From contig SKOZ01000021.1 in NCBI GenBank assembly GCA_007119795.1, positions 1 to 37,720 on the forward strand: 37,720 bases of DNA, written 5' to 3'. Shown here piece by piece: positions 9,315 through 16,778 of this stretch. A program made the translations under genes and the position numbers. Origin of the DNA: Planctomycetales bacterium. GTDB lineage: Bacteria; Planctomycetota; Planctomycetia; Pirellulales; Thermoguttaceae. The notes beneath the pieces were generated by a model. That model had not been told where the DNA came from, searched no databases, and saw nothing but the letters and a program-made list of their open reading frames with translations. How positions within the stretch are numbered: position 1 is the first letter of the stretch; each line of letters begins with the position of its first letter.

Positions 9315-9317
9315 GCC

Positions 9318-10016
9318 ATGGATCACTACCTGAGCCTCTTCATCCGGTCCGTCTTCGTGGAGAACCTGGCACTGGCCTTCTTCCTGGGGATGTGCACCTT
9401 CCTCGCTGTCTCCAAGAACGTGAAGACGGCCATCGGCCTGGGAATAGCGGTAATCGTGATCCAATCGATCACCGTCCCGCTGAACCACCTGATTCTCTCC
9501 AACGTCCTGCAGGAAGGAGCGATCGCGGGCTGGTTTTCCGGGCTCGCCGCCTTCTACCAGTGGGGCGCCCCCGAGTTCCTCTGGCGTTCGCAGGTGGCAG
9601 GATTCCTGGAGCGAACGGCCGCGAACCTCGATGGGGTCGACCTCACCTTTTTGGGGCTGATCACCTACATCGGCGTGATCGCCGCCATGGTGCAGATCCT
9701 CGAGATGTCGTTGGACCGCTACGTCCCCCGCCTGTACGTGGCCCTGGGCATTTTCCTCCCCCTGATCACCGTCAACTGCGCGATCCTCGGCGGCAGCCTT
9801 TTTATGGTCGAGCGCGACTACAACTTCGCGGAGAGCGTGGTCTTCGGTTTCGGCACCGGCGTGGGGTGGGCGCTGGCCATCGCCGGTCTGGCCGGCATCC
9901 GCGAGAAGCTCCAATACCACGACATCCCCGTCGGCCTGCGCGGCTTGGGGATCACCTTCATCACCGTAGGGCTCATGGCCCTGGGCTTCATGGCCTTTTC
10001 GGGCATTCGTCTTTGA
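9318..10016 (+). CDS. nqrE: Na+-NQR subunit E with an internal insertion
   Basis: 232 residues against about 198 in Vibrio. The ends match the family closely ([58 protein letters not shown]). Cys26 and Cys154 correspond to the two Cys that complete the NqrD/NqrE 2Fe-2S site. The extra ~34 residues lie around positions 68-104, between the second hydrophobic segment and [18 protein letters not shown]; they are rich in Trp, Phe and Ala. Gene order and spacing show it belongs to the nqrBCDEF run. Confidence 0.95.
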   Translation: MDHYLSLFIRSVFVENLALAFFLGMCTFLAVSKNVKTAIGLGIAVIVIQSITVPLNHLILSNVLQEGAIAGWFSGLAAFYQWGAPEFLWRSQVAGFLERTAANLDGVDLTFLGLITYIGVIAAMVQILEMSLDRYVPRLYVALGIFLPLITVNCAILGGSLFMVERDYNFAESVVFGFGTGVGWALAIAGLAGIREKLQYHDIPVGLRGLGITFITVGLMALGFMAFSGIRL

Positions 10017-10050
10017 GACGCAAGGGTTCCAAGGACTTTAGGGACAAATA

Positions 10051-11280
10051 ATGCAGGCATTCGTGGAAATCGCCCTCGGTGTGGGCACGTTCACTTCCGT
10101 GGTCTTGGCGCTGGTGATCGTCATCGTCCTCGCCAAGCGGAAGCTCGTCCCTTCCGGGGAGGTGAACATCCGCGTCAACGACGAGAAGGAGCTCAGCTCC
10201 GCCGCGGGCGGGAAGCTGCTCAACGTGCTCGCCGTCAACGGCATCTACATCTCCTCGGCCTGCGGCGGCGGCGGGACCTGCGCCCAGTGCCTGGTGCAGG
10301 TTCTCGAGGGGGGCGGCGAGATCCTTCCCACCGAAAGGAACCACATCAGCAACCGCAGGGCCCGCGAGGGCTACCGCCTCTCCTGCCAGGTCCCCGTCAA
10401 GCACGACATGCGGATCGCCGTGCCCGCCGAGGCCCTCGAGACCCGCAAGTGGGTCTGCATGGTGAAGTCGAACCGCAACGTGGCCACCTTCATCAAGGAG
10501 CTCGTTCTCGAACTGCCGCCGGGCGAGGAGCTCAACTTCAAACCGGGGGGATTCATCCAGATCGACATCCCCCCCCACCACATCCGCTTCGCCGACTTCG
10601 AGATCGACGAGCGTTTCCGCGACGTTTGGGACCGCGAAGGGCTCTGGATGCTCGAGTCTCGCGTCGACGAGTCGGTGACGCGGGCCTACTCGATGGCCAA
10701 CTACCCGGGCGAGAAGGGGATCATCAAGCTCAACGTCCGCATCGCCACTCCGCCGCCCGGCTCGAACGGCGCCCCTCCCGGCAGGGTCTCCTCGTACATC
10801 TTCGGATTGAAGCCCGGGCAAAAAGTGACCATCTCCGGCCCGTACGGCGACTTCTTCATCAAGGATACCGGGGCCGAAATGGTGTACATCGGCGGTGGTG
10901 CCGGCATGGCTCCCCTGCGATCGCACATCTTCGAGCTCTTCAAGAACCGCAAGACCCGGCGCCGCGTCTCCTACTGGTACGGGGCCCGCAGCCTCCGCGA
11001 GATGTTCTACCAGGACGAGTTCTGCGAGCTCCAGAAAGAATTCCCCAACTTCTCCTTCCATGTGGCCCTCTCCGAGCCCCTCCCCGAGGATAATTGGACC
11101 GGCCCGGTGGGCTTCATCCACCAGGTGCTGTACGACAACTACCTGAAGAACCATCCCAATCCGGAGGACTGCGAGTACTACATCTGCGGCCCGCCGGTCA
11201 TGCTCCAGGCGGTCAAACGCCTGCTCGACAACCTGGGCGTGGAACCGGAGAACATCGCCTACGACGACTTCGGCATCTAA
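10051..11280 (+). CDS. nqrF: Na+-NQR subunit F, NADH dehydrogenase subunit
   Basis: 409 residues. An N-terminal membrane helix (about 7-29) is followed by a ferredoxin domain whose 2Fe-2S ligands are Cys71, Cys77, Cys80 and Cys112 ([10 protein letters not shown] and LSCQV). The FAD-binding motif RAYS is at 211-214, and [12 protein letters not shown] with CGPPVM form the NADH-binding reductase part. This is the subunit where NADH is oxidised and electrons enter the complex. It starts 34 bp after nqrE and is followed 35 bp later by nqrM. Confidence 0.96.
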   Translation: MQAFVEIALGVGTFTSVVLALVIVIVLAKRKLVPSGEVNIRVNDEKELSSAAGGKLLNVLAVNGIYISSACGGGGTCAQCLVQVLEGGGEILPTERNHISNRRAREGYRLSCQVPVKHDMRIAVPAEALETRKWVCMVKSNRNVATFIKELVLELPPGEELNFKPGGFIQIDIPPHHIRFADFEIDERFRDVWDREGLWMLESRVDESVTRAYSMANYPGEKGIIKLNVRIATPPPGSNGAPPGRVSSYIFGLKPGQKVTISGPYGDFFIKDTGAEMVYIGGGAGMAPLRSHIFELFKNRKTRRRVSYWYGARSLREMFYQDEFCELQKEFPNFSFHVALSEPLPEDNWTGPVGFIHQVLYDNYLKNHPNPEDCEYYICGPPVMLQAVKRLLDNLGVEPENIAYDDFGI

Positions 11281-11315
11281 CGGCCGCGCCCCCTCGGCCA
11301 CGCACGGAGATACGC

Positions 11316-11519
11316 ATGGAAACCTTCGTTATCAGCGTCGTCGCCTTCGCCTTGGCCATGTTGTTCCTCTCGGTGGGCGCCATTTTCGGTCGCCGCCGCC
11401 TCCGCGGTTCCTGCGGTGGTCTCGCTGGCCGCCGGGACGACAAGGGCGACCTCGGCTGCGCCTGCGGTACGCCTTCGCCGGACTGTACCGGCCGCAAGGA
11501 GACACCCCCAGAGCAGTAG
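11316..11519 (+). CDS. nqrM: Na+-NQR maturation factor NqrM (DUF539)
   Basis: 67 residues. One N-terminal transmembrane helix (about 3-24) is followed by FGRRRLRGSCGGL and a C-terminal Cys cluster; the four cysteines are Cys33, Cys48, Cys50 and Cys57. This is the pattern of NqrM, which delivers iron for assembly of the NqrD/NqrE iron-sulfur site. Its position directly after nqrF supports the call. The start at 11316 is chosen because it begins the membrane helix; the same frame is open far upstream inside nqrF, which is coincidental. No apbE gene follows, although many nqr clusters have one. Confidence 0.9.
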   Translation: METFVISVVAFALAMLFLSVGAIFGRRRLRGSCGGLAGRRDDKGDLGCACGTPSPDCTGRKETPPEQ

Positions 11520-11912
11520 GCCACAGTGCTGCCAAGCAGGAGGGCAGGGGAGGTCGCCTCACCAAACGATTCCCGGAGGAAACGGCCGCCGGTATGCTCA
11601 CACCCACTTGTGTCATCAACGTTGCTCGCCCTCAACCGGCCTCGCTACGGCCTCCCTCTCCCAGGACCCCTCCAAAAAAGGGGGGCATCCTGCTGTCCGG
11701 GACATAATCTGCGGCATGACGGAGCCATTGGCGGCCACGTTGGGGAGTTTTCGGGGCAGCGGGCGGTGGCAGCCTCTTGCACTCCTCGAGGGGGCGCGAG
11801 ACAATCGCCGCTTTGCGCCAAGGTTCGGGGGCTGCCCCTGCACCCGCAGAACGCTCGAGGTAAAGCCTGGCCTGTCGAGGCAAGGCCGCGCCGATTGAGG
11901 AGCTTGCCGATC
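11520..11912. other. Intergenic region nqrM-groS, 393 bp
   Basis: No credible gene is present. A weak GC-rich hairpin with an A-rich loop (CCCC...AAAAAA...GGGG near 11668-11686) might end the nqr transcript but has no T tract. A candidate groS promoter is listed separately (11777-11805). An 8-bp palindrome CCTCGAGG lies near 11784-11791. No CIRCE-type inverted repeat, the usual HrcA operator of groES genes, was found. Confidence 0.45.
11777..11805 (+). promoter_or_regulatory. Candidate groS promoter
   Basis: TTGCAC (11777-11782), 17 bp, GACAAT (11800-11805): three of six and four of six matches to the housekeeping consensus, about 108 bp before the groS start. Weak on its own; offered because it is the best-spaced pair in this gap. 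Confidence 0.25.
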
Positions 11913-12200
11913 ATGAAGCTGGTGCCACTGGGCGAGAACGTCATCGTCCGGCCTATCGAAGCCGAGCAGCAGACCGCCGGGGGGATTCACCTGCCGGACA
12001 TCCGCCGCGACCGACCGCAGCAAGGAAAGGTCCTCTCCGTAGGCGACGGACGGCGACTGGCCGACGGGCGGCACGCCGCACCCCAGGTCAACGATGGTGA
12101 TCGTATCGTCTTCGAGTCCTGGAGCGCTACGGAGGTCGAGGTCAACGGCGACGAGTTACTCATCCTCCGCGAGCAAGACATCCTCGCTGTCCTCCGTTGA
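11913..12200 (+). CDS. groS: Co-chaperonin GroES (stand-alone copy)
   Basis: 95 residues, normal GroES size. The N-terminus MKLVPLGENVIVRP, the mobile loop QTAGGIHLPD (about 21-30) and the C-terminal ELLILREQDILAVL are diagnostic. It caps the GroEL ring during protein folding in the cytoplasm. No groL follows: the next gene is an unrelated secreted protein in the same direction after 330 bp. Solo groES copies beside multiple chaperonin genes are known in this phylum, so a partner is expected elsewhere. The region around residues 35-60 (DGRRLADGRHAAPQVNDGD) is more divergent than in housekeeping GroES. Confidence 0.9.
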   Translation: MKLVPLGENVIVRPIEAEQQTAGGIHLPDIRRDRPQQGKVLSVGDGRRLADGRHAAPQVNDGDRIVFESWSATEVEVNGDELLILREQDILAVLR

Positions 12201-12220
12201 GTGGGAGTCGCGCCCTGGCG

Positions 12221-12240
12221 GCCGGACACGCTCGTCCGGT
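12221..12240 (+). terminator. Hairpin after groS, terminator-like without T tract
   Basis: CCGGAC (12222-12227) pairs with GTCCGG (12234-12239) around a 6-base loop; flanking G:T pairs extend it. It begins about 20 bases after the groS stop. There is no poly-T run, so it may act as a 3'-end stabiliser rather than a classical terminator. Confidence 0.35.
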
Positions 12241-12344
12241 CGGTGCGCCGCCGGCTTCCTTTCCGCCGGGTTCCCGCGCCCGTTTTTTCGGGGTTCGCCT
12301 CGTAAAGGCCCGCACATCTCGGTGTCCCCGACGCCAGAAGGGGG

Positions 12345-12350
12345 TATAAT
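12345..12350 (+). promoter_or_regulatory. Perfect -10 box TATAAT upstream of the toroid gene
   Basis: TATAAT in an otherwise very GC-rich stretch, about 180 bp before the next start codon. No TTGACA-like -35 box is found 16-19 bp upstream, so it may depend on an activator or be chance. The 7-bp-stem hairpin at 12420-12437 would lie in the 5' leader of this transcript. Confidence 0.35.
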
Positions 12351-12530
12351 TCGGAGAGTTAGGGAAATCCCCCGGCGCGATGGGAGCAGGCGTTACTTTC
12401 CGACTCCGGTGGATCGGCGACCGTTCCGCCGAACGGTCCGAGAGGGGAGCATGGCCGAGGGGTTCCTAAAGCGCCCCCCCTTAATAGAGGGGCATTCGCT
12501 ATCATTCGCGTACAGGATGGAGGTGTCACC

Positions 12531-13661
12531 ATGCATCGACGAACCGCCACGCTCTCGGCCGCCCTACTCGTCTCGATCCTTGCCGTTCCGGGAGTTGTGT
12601 CGGCCGCCGAGCCATCCGCCGCGGACGCGATCGGCGCCTACGACGAGGCCGTGGCCCGCGGTGTGGGTTTCCTCCGTGCCCACGGTCAGGCCGAAGACGG
12701 CTCCTATTCGTCCTTTGTCGGTCTGGGTGTCACCTCGCTGGCCACCACGGCGATCCTCCGCCACGGCTACTCGCCCGACGATCCCCTGGTGGCCCGCAGC
12801 CTCGAGTTCCTCGAAGGATTCGTTCATGAGGATGGCGGCATCTACGAGCGGGGAACGTTCTACCGCAACTACGAGACCTGCGTGGCCATCTTGTGCTTCG
12901 CCGCAGCCAACCGCGACGGGCGCTACGACGATCTGATCGCCGCCGCCGACCGCTTCGTCAAGGGCATCCAGTGGGATGAGAGCGAGGGGATCGAAATCGA
13001 CGACCCGGCGTACGGCGGCGCCGGCTACGGGCGGCACGAACGGCCCGACCTCTCGAATACGGGCTTCCTCGTGGAGGCCCTGGTGGCCGCGGGCAACGGA
13101 CCGGACGATCCCCACTTGCAGAAGGCGCTGGTCTTCGTCTCCCGCACCCAGAACCTGGAGACCGAGCACAATACGACGCCCTTCGCCGCCCGCAACCCCG
13201 ACGGGGGCTTCTACTACACACCCGCCGCCGGTGGCGAGAGCCACGCCGGCACTACGCCCGAGGGCGGCCTGCGGAGCTACGGCTCGATGACCTACACCGG
13301 GCTGAAGAGCATGATCTACGCCGGCGTCGGCCCCGACGATCCCCGGGTCGAGGCGGCCTACGACTGGATCCGGCGACATTTCGACGTCACCAGCAACCCC
13401 GGCATGGGCGACGCCGGCCTCTACTACTATTACCACACCTTCGCCAAGGCCCTCGACGCGATGGGAGTCGATGTCGTCGTCGACGGCGAGGGGGTCGAGC
13501 GCGACTGGCGCCGCGAGCTCCGCGAGGAGATCCTCCGCCGCCAGCAACCGGACGGCTCCTGGGTCAACGAGGAGATCCGCTGGCTCGAGGGCGAGCCGAA
13601 CCTCTCCACGGCCTACGCCCTTCTGACGCTCGCCTACCTCGACCCCCGCGAGTACCTGTAG
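12531..13661 (+). CDS. Secreted prenyltransferase/squalene-cyclase-repeat (alpha-toroid) protein
   Basis: 376 residues. A signal peptide (about 1-25, ending VVSAAE) predicts export. The rest consists of repeated helical units with the DGS(Y/W) and DGG signatures of the squalene-hopene cyclase / protein prenyltransferase repeat fold (DGSYSSFVGLGVTSLATTA near 55; DGGIYERG near 104; NPDGGFYYTP near 222; QPDGSWVNEE near 342). No DxDD cyclase acid motif or zinc ligand set of a prenyltransferase is evident, so enzymatic function cannot be claimed. Such exported toroid proteins are common in Planctomycetota and their role is unknown. The RBS GGAGGTG sits well before ATG 12531. Confidence 0.8.
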   Translation: MHRRTATLSAALLVSILAVPGVVSAAEPSAADAIGAYDEAVARGVGFLRAHGQAEDGSYSSFVGLGVTSLATTAILRHGYSPDDPLVARSLEFLEGFVHEDGGIYERGTFYRNYETCVAILCFAAANRDGRYDDLIAAADRFVKGIQWDESEGIEIDDPAYGGAGYGRHERPDLSNTGFLVEALVAAGNGPDDPHLQKALVFVSRTQNLETEHNTTPFAARNPDGGFYYTPAAGGESHAGTTPEGGLRSYGSMTYTGLKSMIYAGVGPDDPRVEAAYDWIRRHFDVTSNPGMGDAGLYYYYHTFAKALDAMGVDVVVDGEGVERDWRRELREEILRRQQPDGSWVNEEIRWLEGEPNLSTAYALLTLAYLDPREYL

Positions 13662-13761
13662 GCAGCTATCCGGATCCGCAAATCGCTTCGAACCTCGGAC
13701 GCTACGGCCGGGACACCTCCGACACTCGCCCGAGTTGCCGCCATGGCCCGCCAAGGCCCGG

Positions 13762-14124
13762 TCAATCCTTCAGGTCGATCGGCAGGGCGTCGATCTTCGC
13801 GGCGAGGATGAAATCGTTCTCGGAGAGCCCGCCGATGGCATGGGTGTAGAGTTCCACCGAAATGTTGCGGTACGAGACGAGGTGGAGATCGGGGTGGTGC
13901 CCCTCGCTCTCCGCGAGATCGGCCACGCGGCGGAAGAACTCGATGGCGGCCATGAAGTCGCGGGCCTTCCAGTGCTTGCGGATCCGCCTCCCGGGCTCGT
14001 TGAGAACCCAGCCGGAGAGCTGGGCCAGTTGTTCTTCGGCCTCGGGGCGAGTGTATCTGGGGACACCCCCTTCACAGGGGACACACCGCTTCGCGGCTAG
14101 GGACTGCAGGGATTGGATTTCCAT
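13762..14124 (-). CDS. Pterin-4a-carbinolamine dehydratase
   Basis: 120 residues. The active-site signature E-G-H-H-P-D (residues 74-79) with His95 in LYTHAIGG and the closing SENDFILAAKID are diagnostic for the PCD/DCoH family, which dehydrates 4a-hydroxytetrahydrobiopterin to recycle pterin cofactor. The N-terminal KRCVPCEGGVP is also typical. The ATG at 14124 is preferred over an in-frame GTG 13 codons upstream (14163) because it gives the normal N-terminal length; neither has a strong RBS. No pterin-dependent hydroxylase gene is adjacent, so the partner is unknown; in many bacteria this family is linked to molybdopterin or phenylalanine metabolism. It converges on the toroid gene. Confidence 0.9.
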   Translation of the reverse strand: MEIQSLQSLAAKRCVPCEGGVPRYTRPEAEEQLAQLSGWVLNEPGRRIRKHWKARDFMAAIEFFRRVADLAESEGHHPDLHLVSYRNISVELYTHAIGGLSENDFILAAKIDALPIDLKD

Positions 14125-14452
14125 AGCAGAGCAGACTCGTTTCGTAGTTCTGGTAACCGGCACTGGACCCGACTCATCGGATAGGAGCGGGTCGAGACCT
14201 TGCTTTGGGGGATTCTTCGCTCGGGCGCCGGGCGCGTCAATAACCGCCGCCGCGCCGCCGCCGGGGGCATCGGCATTCCTCTCGACGGAGCGCTGGAGGG
14301 CGACTAGAATATCAGCCTTTGCCTAAAGGCTGCCGACGGTAACGTTTTCGGCAAGGCAGCCGACCCACGGCGGCCCCCCTTGTGGCTATAGTGCGACCGG
14401 GCTGGAAGGGCTCTGGAAGCCCGCCAATTGGGATAACCATTACGGTGCGTGC
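14125..14452. other. Divergent intergenic region PCD / ketoacyl-synthase-like, 328 bp
   Basis: Holds a candidate plus-strand promoter (14282-14310) and a perfect 8-bp hairpin CAGCCTTT-GCCT-AAAGGCTG (14313-14332) that would sit at the very 5' end of the transcript. A further -10-like TATAGT (14387-14392) has no matching -35. No gene is seen. Confidence 0.5.
14282..14332 (+). promoter_or_regulatory. Candidate promoter followed by 5'-end hairpin
   Basis: TCGACG (14282-14287), 17 bp, TAGAAT (14305-14310): four and five matches to the housekeeping consensus with ideal spacing. Predicted transcription start is near 14317, inside or next to an 8-bp perfect stem-loop (14313-14332). The leader would be about 136 nt before the ketoacyl-synthase-like gene. 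A 5'-terminal hairpin often protects mRNA from decay (inference). Confidence 0.4.
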
Positions 14453-15772
14453 ATGAGATCGAGAGTGCGTCGCGTGGTCATAACCGGGATCGCCGGCCTC
14501 AGCCCCTTAGGCAGCAGCAAGGAGGAGCTGTGGGAGGGGTTGTCCAGCGGCCGGAGCGGCGTAGGACCGCTGAGTTTCGCCTTGCCGGACGACTTCCCCG
14601 TGCGTTGCGGGGGCGAAGCGCAGCAGTTCAGCGGATCGATCGGCGACTTCGGCCCCCTGTCCAAGGACTTGCAGAAGACGATCCGCAAGGGCCTTAAGGT
14701 CATGTGTCGCGAATGCCAGATGGGCGTTGCCGCGGCGCAGCGTGCCCTGACGGACGCCAGGGTCGAGGCGGGGCAGTTCGACCCGGAACGGGTAGGCGTG
14801 AGCTTCGGTGCCGACTACATGCTGACCGTGCCCGAGGAGTTCATCGAGGGGGTGCGCAACTGCCTTACCGCCAGCGGGGACTTCGAGTTCTCGCGGTGGG
14901 CCGCGGAGGGGCTGCCGAAGATGTCGCCCCTTTGGCTGTTGAAGTACCTGCCCAACATGCCCGCCAGCCACGTGGCCATCTACAACGACTTCCGCGGACC
15001 GAACAACTCGCTGACGCTCCGCGAGGCGGCGGGCAACGCCGCCCTGCTGGAGGCGCAGCAGATCATCGCCCGGGGGCACGCCGACGTAATGCTCGTCGGC
15101 GCCACCGGGACGCGCCTGCAACTGATGAAGTTGATCCACGCCGCCAAGCAGGACGAGCTGGCACAGTTCAACGCCGATCCCGCGCGGGCATCCCGGCCGT
15201 TCGACCGGCAGCGGACGGGGATGGTCCTCGCCGAGGCGGCTGGGGCCCTGATCCTCGAGGAGCTCGAGTCCGCCCAGGCACGGGGGGCCACGATCTACGG
15301 CGAGGTCGTCGCCGGGGCCTCGAGCTCGGTTGCCGACCCGCACCTTGCGGCCCGCCGCGACCGGGCCATGAAGAACGTGCTGGCGGCGACGCTGGCGTCT
15401 GCCGGTTACGCCCCCGAAGAGATCGGTCACGTCCACGCCCACGGCCTCAGTACCCGCTCGGCCGACGTCGAGGAAGCCTGGGCCATCGACCAGGTCTTCG
15501 GAAGCCGCCGCGAGCCGGTTCCCGTCGTGGCGGCCAAGAGCTACATGGGGAATGCCGCGGCAGGCTGCGGCCTGGTGGAGGTGGTGGCCAGCCTGCTGGC
15601 GCTGCGCGAGGGGCGGTTGTTTCGCACGCTGAACTACGAAACGCCCGATCCGCAGTGCCCCGTAGCCGTGGTCACCGACGCCGACACCCCTGCCGGGGAG
15701 AACTTTATCAACGTCAACGTCACCCCGCAGGCGCAGGCAACCGCCATCCTCGTCCGCCGGCATCCAGACTGA
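14453..15772 (+). CDS. Beta-ketoacyl synthase homologue with altered active site
   Basis: 439 residues, full-length thiolase-fold ketoacyl synthase resembling FabF (VVITGIAGLSPLGSS; RPFDRQRTGMVLAEAAG; NFINVNVTPQ). The catalytic Cys position is Glu191: RGPNNSLTLREAAGN aligns without gaps to the RGPxxSxxTAC(T/A)SG segment of active enzymes. The first catalytic His is kept (His330 in HAHGLST) and the Lys is kept (Lys362 in AKSYMG), but the second His, normally KSxxGH, is Asn367. The enzyme therefore cannot condense by the usual Cys-His-His mechanism. It recalls chain-length factors and KSQ domains, where Cys is Gln and the partner enzyme condenses or the domain only decarboxylates. No acyl carrier protein or active ketoacyl synthase is adjacent. 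The downstream neighbour is pyrF, 65 bp away. Confidence 0.85.
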   Translation: MRSRVRRVVITGIAGLSPLGSSKEELWEGLSSGRSGVGPLSFALPDDFPVRCGGEAQQFSGSIGDFGPLSKDLQKTIRKGLKVMCRECQMGVAAAQRALTDARVEAGQFDPERVGVSFGADYMLTVPEEFIEGVRNCLTASGDFEFSRWAAEGLPKMSPLWLLKYLPNMPASHVAIYNDFRGPNNSLTLREAAGNAALLEAQQIIARGHADVMLVGATGTRLQLMKLIHAAKQDELAQFNADPARASRPFDRQRTGMVLAEAAGALILEELESAQARGATIYGEVVAGASSSVADPHLAARRDRAMKNVLAATLASAGYAPEEIGHVHAHGLSTRSADVEEAWAIDQVFGSRREPVPVVAAKSYMGNAAAGCGLVEVVASLLALREGRLFRTLNYETPDPQCPVAVVTDADTPAGENFINVNVTPQAQATAILVRRHPD

Positions 15773-15837
15773 GCGCGCAGCCGGCCGGTGGCGCCGCGGG
15801 CCGGCGGTTCGGAACCTTAGCCCAGGGGAGCAGCGCC

Positions 15838-16764
15838 GTGCAGATCTTCTCCGACCGGCTGGCCCAGGCGGTTCGCCGCTGCGGGACAGCGGTTCTCGTG
15901 GGGCTCGACCCCCGCGTGGAACAGCTCCCCGCCGGGCTTCGGTCGGCAGACGGCGACGATCCGGCGGCGCGGGCGGCGGCGGCCAGCCGCTTCTGCTGTG
16001 GAGTCATCGACGTGGTGGCACCGCTCGTGCCGGCGGTCAAGCCCCAAGCCGCGTTCTTCGAGCAGCACGGTCCGGCGGGCGCCGCGGCGCTGGGCGAGGT
16101 GATTCGCCACGCGGGCCGCAAGGGATTGCTCGTGATTCTCGACGCCAAGCGGGGCGACATCGGCTCCACCGCAGCAGCCTACGCCGAGGGGCTCCTGGGC
16201 CCGTTGCCGGTGAGCCCCTGGGGCGCCGACGCCGTCACGGTCAATCCCTACTTGGGCGACGACAGCTTGCAGCCGTTCGTGGAGACGGCCGCCGCCCGGG
16301 GGGCGGGGCTCTTCGTCCTGGTGAAGACTTCCAACCCCGGCGGGCGGCTCTTTCAGGACCTGGTGGCCGAGGGAAGACCGCTCTTCGAGCACGTGGCCGA
16401 GCTCGTCGAGCAGTTCGCGGTCCGCCGCTTGGGCTCCTGCGGCTACGGGCTGGTCGGCGGCGTCGTGGGAGCCACCTACCCGGAGCAGCTCGCCCGGCTC
16501 CGCGAAGTGATGCCTCATGCCTGGCTGCTCGTTCCCGGCTACGGCAGCCAGGGCGCCGGCGCCCGCGACGTGGCGGCGGCCTTCGACGCCGGCGGCGGCG
16601 GTGCCGTGATCAACAACTCCCGGGGGATCATCTTCGCCTACGCGCGGCGGCCCTATGCCGACCGCTTCGGCCCGGCGCGGTGGCAGGAGGCCGTCGAGGC
16701 AGCCACGCGGGACATGATCGAAGAGCTCGCCGCGGAGACGCCCGCCGGACGCCTTCGCGGATGA
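15838..16764 (+). CDS. pyrF: Orotidine 5'-phosphate decarboxylase, type 2
   Basis: 308 residues, the long (type 2) form. Catalytic residues are visible: Asp24 in VGLDPR, Lys68 in VKPQAAFFE, and the DAKRGD motif at 102-107 (Lys-Asp catalytic pair), followed by IGSTAAAYA. The C-terminal VVGATYPEQL and VPGYGSQGAG loops bind the phosphate. It converts OMP to UMP, the last step of pyrimidine synthesis. GTG 15838 is chosen as start because GGGGAG lies 6-7 bases before it and the family N-terminus (F-x-x-R-L) follows at once. An open frame continues far upstream inside the previous gene and is not translated. It converges on the Gfo/Idh gene with only 14 bases between stops. Confidence 0.9.
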   Translation: MQIFSDRLAQAVRRCGTAVLVGLDPRVEQLPAGLRSADGDDPAARAAAASRFCCGVIDVVAPLVPAVKPQAAFFEQHGPAGAAALGEVIRHAGRKGLLVILDAKRGDIGSTAAAYAEGLLGPLPVSPWGADAVTVNPYLGDDSLQPFVETAAARGAGLFVLVKTSNPGGRLFQDLVAEGRPLFEHVAELVEQFAVRRLGSCGYGLVGGVVGATYPEQLARLREVMPHAWLLVPGYGSQGAGARDVAAAFDAGGGGAVINNSRGIIFAYARRPYADRFGPARWQEAVEAATRDMIEELAAETPAGRLRG

Positions 16765-16778
16765 CCGCTCCCCGCGCT

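Larger units (their letters stand above)
12201..12530. other. Intergenic region groS-toroid protein, 330 bp
   Basis: Contains three hairpins and a consensus -10 box but no gene. GCCGGAC/GTCCGGT (12221-12240) is a possible groS terminator. ACCGTTC-CGCC-GAACGGT (12420-12437) is a perfect 7-bp stem with a 4-base loop. CCCCCC-TTAATA-GAGGGG near 12475-12493 is a third pairing close to the next gene. TATAAT at 12345-12350 is listed separately. Confidence 0.5.

Noticed and set aside
14046..14090. Repeated GGGGACAC blocks that look like a palindromic repeat
   Set aside because: They encode the conserved KRCVPCEGGVP segment of the pterin dehydratase on the minus strand; the repeat is a codon coincidence.
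14124..14163. GTG start at 14163 for the pterin dehydratase
   Set aside because: It would add 13 residues not typical of the family; ATG 14124 fits better, although neither has a strong RBS.
14704..15837. Upstream open extension of the pyrF frame through the ketoacyl-synthase-like gene
   Set aside because: The translation is Arg/Gly-rich noise, and GTG 15838 has a good RBS and the correct N-terminus.
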